From Phymatolithon calcareum (lineage: Eukaryota > Rhodophyta > Florideophyceae > Hapalidiales), in NCBI GenBank assembly GCA_977006965.1, contig OZ345357.1, forward strand, positions 1,240,001 through 1,304,000: a stretch of DNA of 64,000 nt, in the 5' to 3' direction. Of this stretch, positions 53,606-63,495 are shown piece by piece. Position numbers and translations under genes: made by a program. Positions within the stretch are counted from its first letter, which is position 1. Every line of letters starts with the position of its first letter. The notes under the pieces are model-generated. The model saw only the letters and a list, made by a program, of their open reading frames with translations. It ran no database searches and was not told where the DNA came from.

Positions 53606-55324
53606 GTCTGCATAGTCCGCTTCAAAGGCGGGGAAAACAAGGGATGCTTAACTGTGGCGCTTATGCGGAAGGAATTACAACTTACTCTGCAAACTGGAGG
53701 TTGCAACTGTAAAGGGGAGCGGCGAGGTGTGTTCTTCGCGCTATCCAGTGCCCCGGCCCTGCACAGAGCGACAAGAAACCGAAGACGTTGAGAGAGAATT
53801 CGTTAGCCTCGTCGTTTGCGTGCATCTCGTCATCAGCGCCGAACGTCGCACATTTTAGAGGAAATATTAGGAGGCCATGCAAGAAGAGGCGAACGGCAGC
53901 GGCCGCTCATGCGAGGCACAGTCTTTCGTGGCAAGGCAACTAGGCGTGCGACGGGGGGTGCCCGGCAAAGGGGGTGTACACGAGAGAAAAAGGGGGGAAG
54001 AAATTTGAAATACGTACGCGGCAAGAACTGCTAAGTTGTCGATTTGTGGGGAACCAAACTGTGCTGGAGGGGGGTCGCCATCGGATTGTTCGCCCATGGC
54101 GTCTCGGCCAAGGTCAACATTGGGTGCAAGGATCATTGGCGCAGCATGACGAGAGGCTTCGATCCCGCGCGAGAATTTTGAAATTGAATGTTCGGATTTT
54201 GATTTTCCAGACGTAAAAATGAAGTTAATTTTTCTCCTTTTTGAATGTTCAGCATCCAGATTTATATGCAAAAAATACAACCACGGCGAAATTGCTCCAC
54301 ACGCACAATATTTCTCGCGAGGGCAATACGCCTGTGTAATCCGTATGTAACACAACTGCGGCTGTAAAGGAACTGCAATTACAGCTGACCATGACGTCTG
54401 AATCTGATTTGTTGCTCTGACTCAAATCTTACAGCGCTCTACGTGAGGGAACTTGCCAAGGCCCGGATTCCGCAGCATGGACGAGTGCGCGCGAGAGAAT
54501 GCCGGAAGGGCGCTTCGCAAAACCGAGAATTCTAATTCCTACAAGGGAGATGAGGGAGTGGCACTACAAAACCAGTTGAATCTTTCCTTCGATTCGATTT
54601 ATTCATGCAAATGCATGTCAACAATTGAGCATTTATATCACTCACTTGGAGGGAAGCGCCATGTAAATTTTAAATTGGCACCTCCGTCGAAGTCTGTTGA
54701 ATGCAAATACACGAACTGCCTTCGAGAACCTTTCCATGACCCTGACATGGCCGGCCGATACACTGTGCCATCACTGTCAGTCGAGCAATACAGATTAGAA
54801 AGGATTTGACAAATCCAAGAACCAGGTTGGTAGTACTTGCACAGAAGCAGAAAAGAGGCGTAGATGACTCTTATGAAAGAAAGTTTAAGATGATGAAACC
54901 CGACTGGGCCATTTCTAGCATAAAAACCCAAGAAGGGACAGGTTCCCGTGACTGGAACACAGCAAACGTGATTTGGGGGGCCAAAAAGAAGTTGGGCCTA
55001 CTTTCGAACGAAAACTGAATTAACAGAACCCTCCTGAAAAGTGCTTGATCGGCTTGACGCCTATGGAACACAGCTGTTTCGCAACTTAAGCGCTCTACCT
55101 GACTAATACATCCTCACTGCTGATTTTTTGACCGTACTAAGAGAGAGAGACACGTGTACAAAAATGAATCTCGACGCAACGGATTTTGTCCCGAATCATA
55201 CACCTTCGGACAATGCATCGACTTCGTTCTTCTAGTGCACCATCAGCTTTGACTCTGCCAGACTGCAAAGAAAAGAAGAGCATCGTGCACCAGTTTCACT
55301 TGGCTGTTCAACCGAGAGCTTACC
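53606..55324. other. Divergent intergenic region between the CXC gene and V-ATPase F
   Basis: 1.7 kb, with GC-rich runs of G near 53950-54075. It may contain a 5' exon of the CXC gene on the minus strand. The 118-codon plus frame at 54453-54809 has no recognisable features. Confidence 0.35.
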
Positions 55325-55925
55325 ATGGCAGGACGTATCAAGTCAAGGGCTGGCGGGTACCTTATCGCCGTCATCGGTGACGAGGACACCGCTACGGGTT
55401 TTCTGCTCGCCGGAATCGGCGAGAAGGCCGCCATGGGTCAAAACTACTTCGTTGTCGATCCCAGTACGTCTCTCAACCGCATACTTCCTTTTCCGTACGT
55501 TTCTATGCGAAACTGTGCATTCGATTCTGGCATTAAGCTGTTGCTAACTTTGCCCTTTTGCTCCTGCGACACACAGAGGACACCCCTATTCAGGCGATTG
55601 AAGATGCCTTCAAAAGCTTTACCGAGCGTGACGACATCGCCATTCTCCTCATCAACCAATATGTACGTCTCCTTTGTTTCATATCTGTCCATGACTGAAA
55701 GCATCCTGGATAGTTGCTGACTTCATGTATTCATTGCATACTGGCTTCTTTTCCTGAAATTTGCTTCTGGAATTTGCACAGATTGCTGATAAAATCCGGC
55801 CTACAATCAGCAAATTTAGCCAAGCGATGCCTGCTATTCTGGAGATTCCGTCCAAGGAGCATCCGTACAATCCTGCCAAGGATTCAATTTTGCAGAGAGT
55901 TAGGGGAATGTTGGGATCTTCGTAA
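55325..55925 (+). CDS. VMA7: V-type H+-ATPase subunit F, two introns
   Basis: Exons 55325-55463, 55577-55662 and 55782-55925; introns of 113 and 119 nt, both starting GTACGTCTC and ending CAG. The spliced protein has 122 residues, the usual length for the family. It starts MAGRIKSRAGGYLIAVIGDE, with the conserved IAVIGDEDTATGFLLAGIGE. Then come DDIAILLINQY split from IADKIRP by intron 2, and the C-terminal AILEIPSKEHPYNPAKDSI with a final RVRGML. Subunit F (Vma7) sits in the central stalk with subunit D, coupling ATP hydrolysis in V1 to rotation and proton pumping across vacuolar membranes. It ends 82 bp from the convergent REV1 gene. Confidence 0.96.
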
Positions 55926-56007
55926 AATAGAGGCTATTGCGACGTGGCGGGAGATTTTATACAACGTTGCAAACGTTTCCTATTGTACAATATGGGAGTA
56001 ATGCCAT

Positions 56008-58734
56008 CTAAATTTCTTCTAACTTGAGAGTAAAGCCATGAATTTTACGACATTCCCGCTGTAGGTCCGCAATAAGCCTGCTGAGTGCTACAGACCATTC
56101 CGTCTCTTTCAAGTCTTCTGCAAAAACGCGAATAGTCCTGATTTCAGAGCAAACACGAGAGAGTTTATGCAGTCGCACCAGCTCGAATAACCGACTGCGA
56201 AGCAACTCAATATGTGCAGATCTCAAATTGCCGCCAACATGTGCCATCCACAACTGAAGGTCCCCGGCAATCTCCGCCACACTCTCTTCGACGAAAATAT
56301 GCGCATTATTACCACTTTTTTCCTTGATCATCGCAGCGACATCTTTTGAAACCTCCGCTTCGCTTTCGGAATCGCTGCTTAAAGCGGGCGGTGGAGGTAT
56401 TTCCAAACCATGTGGAGTGTGACGGGTGATATTATTCTTTTCGGTTCGACGATTGATACCAACGTTAACTTCGGACGGAAAACCGTTTCGCTTCTCATTT
56501 CCTGCATCGAGATCCGCGGCGATTTCCATACATTCTCCAAATGTTTTCTTTTCGAATTGTGACGCGTTCAATATAGGATGACCACTAGTTTTCAACTTCG
56601 AGATTTGGGCAAACTGAGTCATGGTCACTTGAACAGGTCCTCGTTTCCCTCTCTTTCCTCGCGGACTTTTGCCTCCACGCTGACCCCCTCCACCGGCTCG
56701 CGCGGGTGACTTTAACGTTCCAGCCACACTTCTGTCCATGCGCTGCCGCCTATGTTGGGTGCCCGAGGCTTCCGCTGGACCAGACGCCTGTGCAATTCTA
56801 TCGGACCCTCCATCGCGAGCGGAACCTTGTGCATTTCCGTTTTGCAAGTGACTGGCAAGCAATTCGTCCCTGATACTTGCGGGAAGTGCAGCAAATACGG
56901 CCGGATCCCATTCACCAGGAATCTCAAGCGTCCCCGGGGATATTGGTCTTGAGCCTGCATCCGCCCCGTCTTGTATGGCGACATCCCTTCGGGTCGATGC
57001 TGCAGTTTCTTCCTGACGCGCAACATCAATGATATTTCCACCGTTTCGTTTTGGATCATCTTCTTCTGCATTACTATCTACCTCCTGACTTGGTGCAGAA
57101 TTTGATGCATTTCCAATTTTGCTTGACGCTAATGCATCATTCGTTTTCTGATCAGCACTGTTCCCATCTCTGTCTTTTCCCTGACCCCCTTGCAACACTG
57201 TTTGTTGTTTTGGTCCCGTTCTCAAACGTTTCGCATGCACAGCATCGTACTCTAACAACTGCCGCTTCAATGACTTCTTCGAAAACGGGTTCCCGACAGA
57301 CGAACGCTTTAAGAATGCATCAATCCTGCTCGTTCCGCCACCAACCACCGAATGCTTACCGTCCAGAGAAAGACTCTCGAAAGTGAGATCTGTGAGCTGA
57401 ATACCCACGCCTCTGAACTCGTTATTCGGAATTTTCAATTCCGAATGCATTCGCTGACAAACCTCCGCTATCAACTCTGCCATGTTCTCCGCGTCAACCT
57501 TACCCGCAAGTCGCGCACTGCGCGTTAAAATATCGCATGGACCATGACCCAAATGCTTGTGCGGTCCCCCGGCATTCTTCTTCATTCTATATGCCTTGTA
57601 CAACACTTTTGTACCAAGTGCACCTGCGGCAATCACACGGGTCGCAACCTCGCCTACCATATCGTTAATGAACTTGACACATTTCGCATGATCTGCTGGA
57701 CTGGCGTCAAATCGAATACCCCATGATGCTTCTGCTCCTATGGACTTTCGTGGGCGCATCGGCTGTACTGGACGTTCATCAATGCCACGCACGGCATCAT
57801 AAAAGCCACGTCCCTGCTTCTCGCCAAATTCGGCCTGCAATCGCGAGAGTGGTACAGCGAGCAGTTGTGCGCAGCTGTCGATACCCATTTCTGACAGCCG
57901 TCTTGAAGTGCGCCAGCCGACTCCAGGAAGATCCTCAATGCTCAAAGCAGCAACAAATTCCGGTGCTTGTGCTGCGCGCACACGCAGCTGTCCGTTCGGT
58001 TTCGCTCTCTTTGTGGCAAGGCGTGCAAGCAGACGCGACGGACCTATACCAGCGCTCGCGTGACACGCGTTATCTGCATATATCTGAGCCCGGAGTTCCG
58101 AAACTAATTTCTCAGGGTCTACATCTGGGACGTCGGTGATGTCTATATAGGCCTCGTCGACGCTGCATGCTTCGACAATTGCGCCCGAGATGCTGAAGAA
58201 ACGTGCATAAATGGCGATTGAGACGCGTTCATAAGCCGCAAAGTCGTAAGGTACACCAATAAGCAATGGACAAAGGGCTTTGGCTTTCGCGAAAAACATG
58301 CCGGCGTGAACGCCGTGTGCACGCGCTTCGTAGCTACAAGAAGATATTTCGCCAGAGCCTAAAGTGCGGGTTCCATCAGCGGAAACATGGGCATGGCATA
58401 CTGCAATCGGGCGCCCTAATAGGCTGGGCTTTGTTGCAACCGCCACGCTTGCGAAAAAGCAGTCCATGTCGATATGGACGATCACGCGTTCCATGCCGGG
58501 TCGTGGAGGGCGGGCTGCCGCGGGAGGGAGCAGAAGCGTTGATGGATGGACGTTGAGGCGACGGGCAACCTGTCCCATCATGGCCTCGAATCGCGCTCTG
58601 AAAGCGCCGATGAAATGCAAACGCGATGCGGCAAAGTAATCCTGCACAAAGTTCGGATTTTCATTCGTAGGGCGAGCACGTCGCGCGTCTGAACCCATGT
58701 CTGGACGACGCATTTCGACAACAGGTTCATCCAT
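56008..58734 (-). CDS. REV1: REV1 translesion DNA polymerase (deoxycytidyl transferase)
   Basis: 908 residues, ATG at 58734, intronless. A REV1-specific N-terminal segment (NPNFVQDYFAASRLHFIGAF) precedes the Y-family core. The core has HIDMDCFFASVAV (catalytic Asp pair), SCSYEARAHGVHAGMFFAKA, ACSVDEAYIDIT (third acidic site), the helix-hairpin-helix EDLPGVGWRTSRRLSEMG, and a little-finger start KSIGAEASWGIRF. A ubiquitin-binding motif lies near 605-625 (EWDPAVFAALPASIRDELLA). The last ~110 residues have the spacing of the REV1 C-terminal domain that docks other TLS polymerases and REV7. No BRCT domain precedes the core, unlike yeast and animal REV1. A missed upstream exon is possible, but only 175 bp separate it from the divergent neighbour. 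It acts in nuclear lesion bypass, inserting dCMP. Confidence 0.93.
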   Translation of the reverse strand: MDEPVVEMRRPDMGSDARRARPTNENPNFVQDYFAASRLHFIGAFRARFEAMMGQVARRLNVHPSTLLLPPAAARPPRPGMERVIVHIDMDCFFASVAVATKPSLLGRPIAVCHAHVSADGTRTLGSGEISSCSYEARAHGVHAGMFFAKAKALCPLLIGVPYDFAAYERVSIAIYARFFSISGAIVEACSVDEAYIDITDVPDVDPEKLVSELRAQIYADNACHASAGIGPSRLLARLATKRAKPNGQLRVRAAQAPEFVAALSIEDLPGVGWRTSRRLSEMGIDSCAQLLAVPLSRLQAEFGEKQGRGFYDAVRGIDERPVQPMRPRKSIGAEASWGIRFDASPADHAKCVKFINDMVGEVATRVIAAGALGTKVLYKAYRMKKNAGGPHKHLGHGPCDILTRSARLAGKVDAENMAELIAEVCQRMHSELKIPNNEFRGVGIQLTDLTFESLSLDGKHSVVGGGTSRIDAFLKRSSVGNPFSKKSLKRQLLEYDAVHAKRLRTGPKQQTVLQGGQGKDRDGNSADQKTNDALASSKIGNASNSAPSQEVDSNAEEDDPKRNGGNIIDVARQEETAASTRRDVAIQDGADAGSRPISPGTLEIPGEWDPAVFAALPASIRDELLASHLQNGNAQGSARDGGSDRIAQASGPAEASGTQHRRQRMDRSVAGTLKSPARAGGGGQRGGKSPRGKRGKRGPVQVTMTQFAQISKLKTSGHPILNASQFEKKTFGECMEIAADLDAGNEKRNGFPSEVNVGINRRTEKNNITRHTPHGLEIPPPPALSSDSESEAEVSKDVAAMIKEKSGNNAHIFVEESVAEIAGDLQLWMAHVGGNLRSAHIELLRSRLFELVRLHKLSRVCSEIRTIRVFAEDLKETEWSVALSRLIADLQRECRKIHGFTLKLEEI

Positions 58735-58909
58735 TGCAAAGTTAAATGCGGATGAATTGCCCGAAAGGATTCTCCGTATTGTTTTCGCCGACAGAACTCA
58801 AGGACCAACATGCCGATCTGTAGGCCGTTTCATAGGGAGGGTATGAAACGGATTGCTCTTTGCTTACAGAATGACGTCAGTTGTTGACCTCAACCTCATA
58901 TGACAGAAG
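58735..58909. promoter_or_regulatory. Short bidirectional promoter region (inferred)
   Basis: Only 175 bp separate the start codons of REV1 (minus) and the next gene (plus), so it must serve both. No recognised element is identified. Confidence 0.4.
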
Positions 58910-59911
58910 ATGGCTATGTGGTCCAGTGCGTCGACGAGCTCGTCAAGAACGACGCTCGTCAATGCCAAGTTCTTTCAGATGATTGCGTATCAGTCAGGAT
59001 TTGCACATTCATCGTTTCTCGGAACAGCCAGGCTCACAAGTACCACTCCAAGGAGAAGTGGAACAGTATGCAAAATGGATGAAGGCGTGGACTTGAGTCC
59101 GCTCGACACGAAACGCACAACGTTGTCTCCATTTCAAACGGCAATTGTAGATTTTGCAAACCCACTTCCACCTCCCGTTACAATAACCCGTCGTCCACTC
59201 GGCCGGGATTTCGCAGTGCTCTTGATGCGAAGCGGGTACCAAAGTGTGGACGACCTCGACTTTGTGGCAATGGACCGCTTCCAACAAGAATTTTTCGAAA
59301 TTCGGTCTCTGGCTTGGGAGAAGTGGATCAAGGTGAACTCTGGAATGCGACAGGGATTGCTGACCGATGCGCGGTACTTCGACTTCATCAGCTATGCACA
59401 GATGATGACAATTCAAAAGTTTATGCGGCAGCCATACGCCGTGTTCGAGGAGCGGTACAACGTAATCGATGGGCACTGGGACACTCGTGTTGTTCAACGA
59501 AACGTCGCGACCCTTGCATCTCCACAGGACATCCTCGAAGCGTTTCGAGCACTAGTTGGCGACAAGACTTATGCCCGCATGCTGGATACCGTAGGTTACC
59601 CTGCTCCCGTGGACGGCGGTAATACGAAAATGGTGCTTGATGGCATTCAGGACGTTTACGGGTACTTTCAAATTGGCGGGTTCTGCTTTAAACTTGATTT
59701 TGATTCCGATTTTGAGAACAGGACTTGTACTGTCGATATGGTCGCTCCAGCAATTTTGTGGGGTGCAAAGGCCCTCCGAAAGGTGAGAAGTATACCTAAC
59801 GATTACGATGTGTTCGCTGTGTTCTCGTTTCTGCGTGCTTGCAACGTTGATGCACGCGTGGAGACAATTATAAGCGGAAGCTCTATTGTACGGCGATGGT
59901 CTTTGATGTAA
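58910..59911 (+). CDS. Unrecognised 333-residue protein, possibly plastid-targeted
   Basis: ATG at 58910, with a second two codons on. The first ~55 residues are Ser/Thr/Arg-rich with no acids (SSASTSSSRTTLVNAKFF; TSTTPRRSGTVC), as in plastid or mitochondrial presequences, ending before KMDEGVDLSP. The mature part has an Arg/aromatic-rich helical block (MDRFQQEFFEIRSLAWEKWI; YFDFISYAQMMTIQKFMRQP) and an alpha/beta-looking C-terminus (GYFQIGGFCFKLDFDSDFEN; APAILWGAKALRKV). No family or catalytic motif is recognised. It is intronless and shares a short divergent region with REV1. A real gene by length and composition; the targeting is inferred. Confidence 0.65.
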   Translation: MAMWSSASTSSSRTTLVNAKFFQMIAYQSGFAHSSFLGTARLTSTTPRRSGTVCKMDEGVDLSPLDTKRTTLSPFQTAIVDFANPLPPPVTITRRPLGRDFAVLLMRSGYQSVDDLDFVAMDRFQQEFFEIRSLAWEKWIKVNSGMRQGLLTDARYFDFISYAQMMTIQKFMRQPYAVFEERYNVIDGHWDTRVVQRNVATLASPQDILEAFRALVGDKTYARMLDTVGYPAPVDGGNTKMVLDGIQDVYGYFQIGGFCFKLDFDSDFENRTCTVDMVAPAILWGAKALRKVRSIPNDYDVFAVFSFLRACNVDARVETIISGSSIVRRWSLM

Positions 59912-60403
59912 CAAGGTCGCCTTGCGTTGGACAGCACGGACATAAGAGTTGCGAGTAATATTATGGCGTTTAATGTTTCAACCGCCCTGGTACTATTTGT
60001 TGCCATGCCTCGCAACATGGACTGCCAGATAACCTCGTCATGACTTGAGGGCTAATACTGACACTCAACGTTTACACAAATGCAGCGAACCGACACGGTC
60101 CAGGTGAAGTGCACATTGTAGTCTCAACCAGTTCCATTGCTAGCTTCCGCATGTAGACATGCCCTACATAAGACATCAGTATCACCCATCACAATGAACT
60201 CGGCAAGTTGGAATCAGGAATATGTTTATTCACGCACAAGCAGCGACATCCATTCCGTGAGAAATCAAGGTGTACATAGCTGCATCGTTCGTGATCTGGC
60301 CATACGCCCGGACCAAATGAGTGTTGACACTAGACATGGTCATAAGACGACTTCAGTCCGGTGCACCGCACAAACTGGCTGCTTGTCGTATGGACCCCCC
60401 GGC
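59912..60403. other. Convergent intergenic region
   Basis: About 490 bp between stop codons. The plus-strand frame at 60137-60772 runs into the next gene's antisense and is not called. GTTGCCATGCCTCGCAACAT at about 59999 recurs as GTTGCCATACCTCGCAACAT near 61958, with similar neighbours, a short dispersed repeat. Confidence 0.4.
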
Positions 60404-61750
60404 CTACTCTGTTCTTCCTTCAACAGGACTCGTTCTACCAAATACTTTCATGCTTGTAATATCTGCAGTTATCTCCTCCGGCACGCCATACCCCACACCT
60501 CGCTCCACGATCACATTTCCGTCCGAAACGGAAATTTTTATGTGCTGCCCGGTCTTAACACATACGGTTTTTCCATCTTCAGTAATTCCAAACAGCAATC
60601 TCAGCAACTCACACGGAAGGTCTTCCGATCTCGCCAGCCGAAATGGTCTGTCCTCTCCCCGTGCAAAAGGGCTGTAGCACAGATTGTCCTCACAAAACTT
60701 GGACCCCACCTCCGCATCGAGCGCTATTGCAAACGCTACTCCAGCTTTGCCCAGCCCACTAATGGAGCTTAGCTCTGCGTAGGTCACATCTATGGGACCC
60801 GAGGTGCGACCCAGTGCACGCGTATTCGCCTCCTTCAAGAAGAGTGCCTTCGCCATTCTTCTACAAGGGCGCTCCATTAAGTCTGCATAGTACGATTTTA
60901 CTTTCAAAACCTTCCCTGCGAGGCATTGCTGATGCACAAATTTGTCAGTGTCCAACAAAAATTTGCTTGTGCCAGTTCTTTCCGCATACTCCTGTGAGCT
61001 CCCGATCGAGCAATTCGGCCTCTCGCCACGGATTGAGCACCACAGGAGCCCGTCCTCCCCGGCGTTCTCTCCGTTTTCGCAATTTTCGCAAAGATACAAA
61101 CGCCGCTTGGCTGTCTGCCGCCAAATCTTTTTTCCACGACTTGTGCTCATACAGCGAAGCACGCTGTGAGTCCTCACGGGTTCCACGATGACAGAGTCCG
61201 CGAGGACAGTGCCATGAAGAGCCCCTTCCTCAAAAATGTACGCATCGCATTGCTGCGACCTGTATCTGCCAGTGCCGTAGAGTAGGTAAAGCTTATTCTT
61301 ACGCAGCGTTACTCTCTCGTTGGACTCGCTTGATTCGAAGATGTGTACGCATATCGCCCCATAAGACGTCTGCGACTGCTCTACGAATTTTCCATTGCAG
61401 CTTTCGTCATCATCAGGATAGTAGAGAAGGCCCTGTCCAGCGTCTAGTGTCGTCTTTGGTCGCGGGCTGAGCATGTGCTTTGCGCAGGAGTTTTCACCTA
61501 ACAGATCGACATCTGCCCCAATTAACTCCTCAAAAACCGTCAATGTGTTTCGCAACGCCGCCGGGTACAACTGGTCCAATGCGCTGTCCTCACGCTTGAT
61601 GAATCGGTATACCGGAATGTCGTCAAGGCTCTCCAATCTCGTCACATCTCCCTTGCGGGATTCGTGCATCACGTTGCCGTCATCAATGTATATTCTTTTG
61701 CACAGGTTATCCAAAGAGCTTGACACATCGCTGCAGTCAGAGTCGCTCAT
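60404..61750 (-). CDS. Unrecognised 448-residue Cys-containing protein
   Basis: ATG at 61750; the frame runs upstream only to a GTG at 61801. The N-terminus is acidic/Ser-rich (MSDSDCSDVSSSLDNLC). A beta-rich middle follows (GAICVHIFESSESNERVTLR; KLYLLYGTGRYRSQQCDAYI; LADSVIVEPVR). Then a basic Cys patch (RRLYLCENCENGE; LLWCSIRGERPNC) could form a zinc site, and RPFRLARSEDLPCELLRLLF and VCVKTGQHIKISVSDG come near the end. Signal peptide and membrane segments are absent. I do not recognise the family. Long open frame without introns; its neighbours give no functional hint. Confidence 0.6.
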   Translation of the reverse strand: MSDSDCSDVSSSLDNLCKRIYIDDGNVMHESRKGDVTRLESLDDIPVYRFIKREDSALDQLYPAALRNTLTVFEELIGADVDLLGENSCAKHMLSPRPKTTLDAGQGLLYYPDDDESCNGKFVEQSQTSYGAICVHIFESSESNERVTLRKNKLYLLYGTGRYRSQQCDAYIFEEGALHGTVLADSVIVEPVRTHSVLRCMSTSRGKKIWRQTAKRRLYLCENCENGENAGEDGLLWCSIRGERPNCSIGSSQEYAERTGTSKFLLDTDKFVHQQCLAGKVLKVKSYYADLMERPCRRMAKALFLKEANTRALGRTSGPIDVTYAELSSISGLGKAGVAFAIALDAEVGSKFCEDNLCYSPFARGEDRPFRLARSEDLPCELLRLLFGITEDGKTVCVKTGQHIKISVSDGNVIVERGVGYGVPEEITADITSMKVFGRTSPVEGRTE

Positions 61751-62185
61751 TCGAAGCGGGCTCAGAGGAGCGGGAGGCGGTGCGGCGAGTTTGGGAATCA
61801 CGACGACTGCGAACGGCGTGATGTGATCAGCGGCGGAGGTTGCAGACTGTGGGAGAAGACCGGTCGGAAGAGCGGGGAGTGATGCGGCGATGTGATAGTA
61901 ACGGCAGCCGATAACGGCGTGATGTGATCCGCAGCGATGTTCGCCCTGCTACTACTCGTTGCCATACCTCGCAACATGTGCCTGCGTTCATCACGGTTTA
62001 TTCTGTATTCATGCTACTGTTACAGTAATCCTCCATATAAGGATGGGCAACGCTGTATTCTGCTTTCGAATTTGAATCATAAGCTCCAAATCACACGTGT
62101 ACTGAGTGTCCACCACAGCCACATTCATGGCCGACATCCATATGCAGCTGCATATTCACAGGCGAAAGATACAGAAAATTTATGG

Positions 62186-62225
62186 AAGCCCTCGAGAAAG
62201 ACATGCATGTCTTTCTCGAGGGCTT
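62186..62225. repeat. 40-bp perfect palindrome
   Basis: AAGCCCTCGAGAAAGACATG followed immediately by its exact complement. There is no spacer, no mismatch and no evident target duplication. An RNA copy would fold as a hairpin. Confidence 0.85.
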
Positions 62226-62334
62226 GTTTGAATGCAATTTTCGTGAAAAATAATTCTTACAGATGCTTCGTGCTTTCCCGAGTAGTCTTAGTGCAGACTA
62301 TGCGCCGTGCAATGGCATCAAAATATTACTAAAT

Positions 62335-62503
62335 TTAAAGTAAGCTCCGTGACCTCGGCCAGAAAACAATCCTTAAAGTGAATTTTCTTTGAATCCTTAA
62401 ATTTAATAAAAATTTTGATGGTACCGTGGGAGTAGACGATGGGTTCATGCTGTTGAACGAGGATATCCTAAAAACGAGACCCTTATATTGAGGACTGACT
62501 GTA
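62335..62503 (-). mobile_element. Pogo-type MITE fragment
   Basis: The right end on the minus strand reads CAGTCAGTCCTCAATATAAG, flanked by TA at 62504-62505. Interior words shared with the 23241 element include GACCTCGG/CGAGGTCACGG and CCTTAAATTT with ATAAAAATTTT. The left terminal repeat is not found, so it is truncated. Confidence 0.55.
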
Positions 62504-63495
62504 TACAGTGTCCCTTGTCCGCCTCTGCACCCACCCCTCAAGCACCTGGTTCCACACAACAAAATGTAGATAACGGTCACATCATGCCAACGGTGATCCA
62601 ACTCCCGCGCTTCAGTCGGAGGCTCCTGAACGGCACCACTGCACTGTAATGCAATTCATGGATGCCCTTTTGTGTGGGGCTGTATTGATACAGTGTATCA
62701 TTCTGGGCGATTTGCCTGTGCGGTGCAGTAGTAGAGTGGAGTCTCGCATGTCATCGAGAATCTACAGCTACTGTACTGTACAGTAGAGTGATTGTACAGG
62801 ACCTTCACCGCTATCAAGTTTATCTCTAAAAACGTAACCATCATGATGCGCATGGTGAAGATAGAGTAAATTGTGCGCCCCGAAACAGTGTGCCTTGGTT
62901 TTCGCACACCAATGTCCAAAGAACTGACCTCCTATGATACTGCACCCAAATTGTCCTTGCTTGCTGGGCAATACTGCAAGCCCAGGAATGAACTTGGAAA
63001 GCAAAGGAAGAACTCACAGGGTGCCCAGCCACAACTGCAAAAAAACGGGACTTCCTGTGCTTTACGCAAACCCAGAATCGAGGTTGCGCAGTTCCGTGCC
63101 CGCGATACGGAATGTTTACACCTGCCACTGCGCAATTCGGAGCTTTGCGTCGGAAAAAATCGGATGCAGATGCTCCGTGATCGATCGCAGCTCTCCGTAC
63201 ACGGACAGCCATTAGATCGCATAACGTGTGCCGTGTTGCCCTAGTTGGGCGATGCACTCCAGCGATGAATTGGACTCCCCTTTTTGCTTCCTGGTGCCGT
63301 TCGCGCGCGGCCGTCGTGTTCCGTGCCCCGCCCTTTTGCACAATGCGTGGAACTGTATAGGACACACCAAACAAAGTCTCACCAAGGCTGTCCGCCCGCG
63401 TCTCCTTTCCCCTACTGTTACGTCAGCCCTGTTCCCTCCGCCCAGAGCGCGAACCACTCGCCCCATCGCACACAAGCAACTCCCATTGTTACAGC

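Larger units (their letters stand above)
61751..63495. other. Divergent intergenic region with repeats
   Basis: 1.7 kb between two divergent starts. It contains a 40-bp perfect palindrome (62186-62225), a pogo-type MITE fragment (62335-62503), and TACTGTACTG-type short repeats near 62770. No gene is called. Confidence 0.4.
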
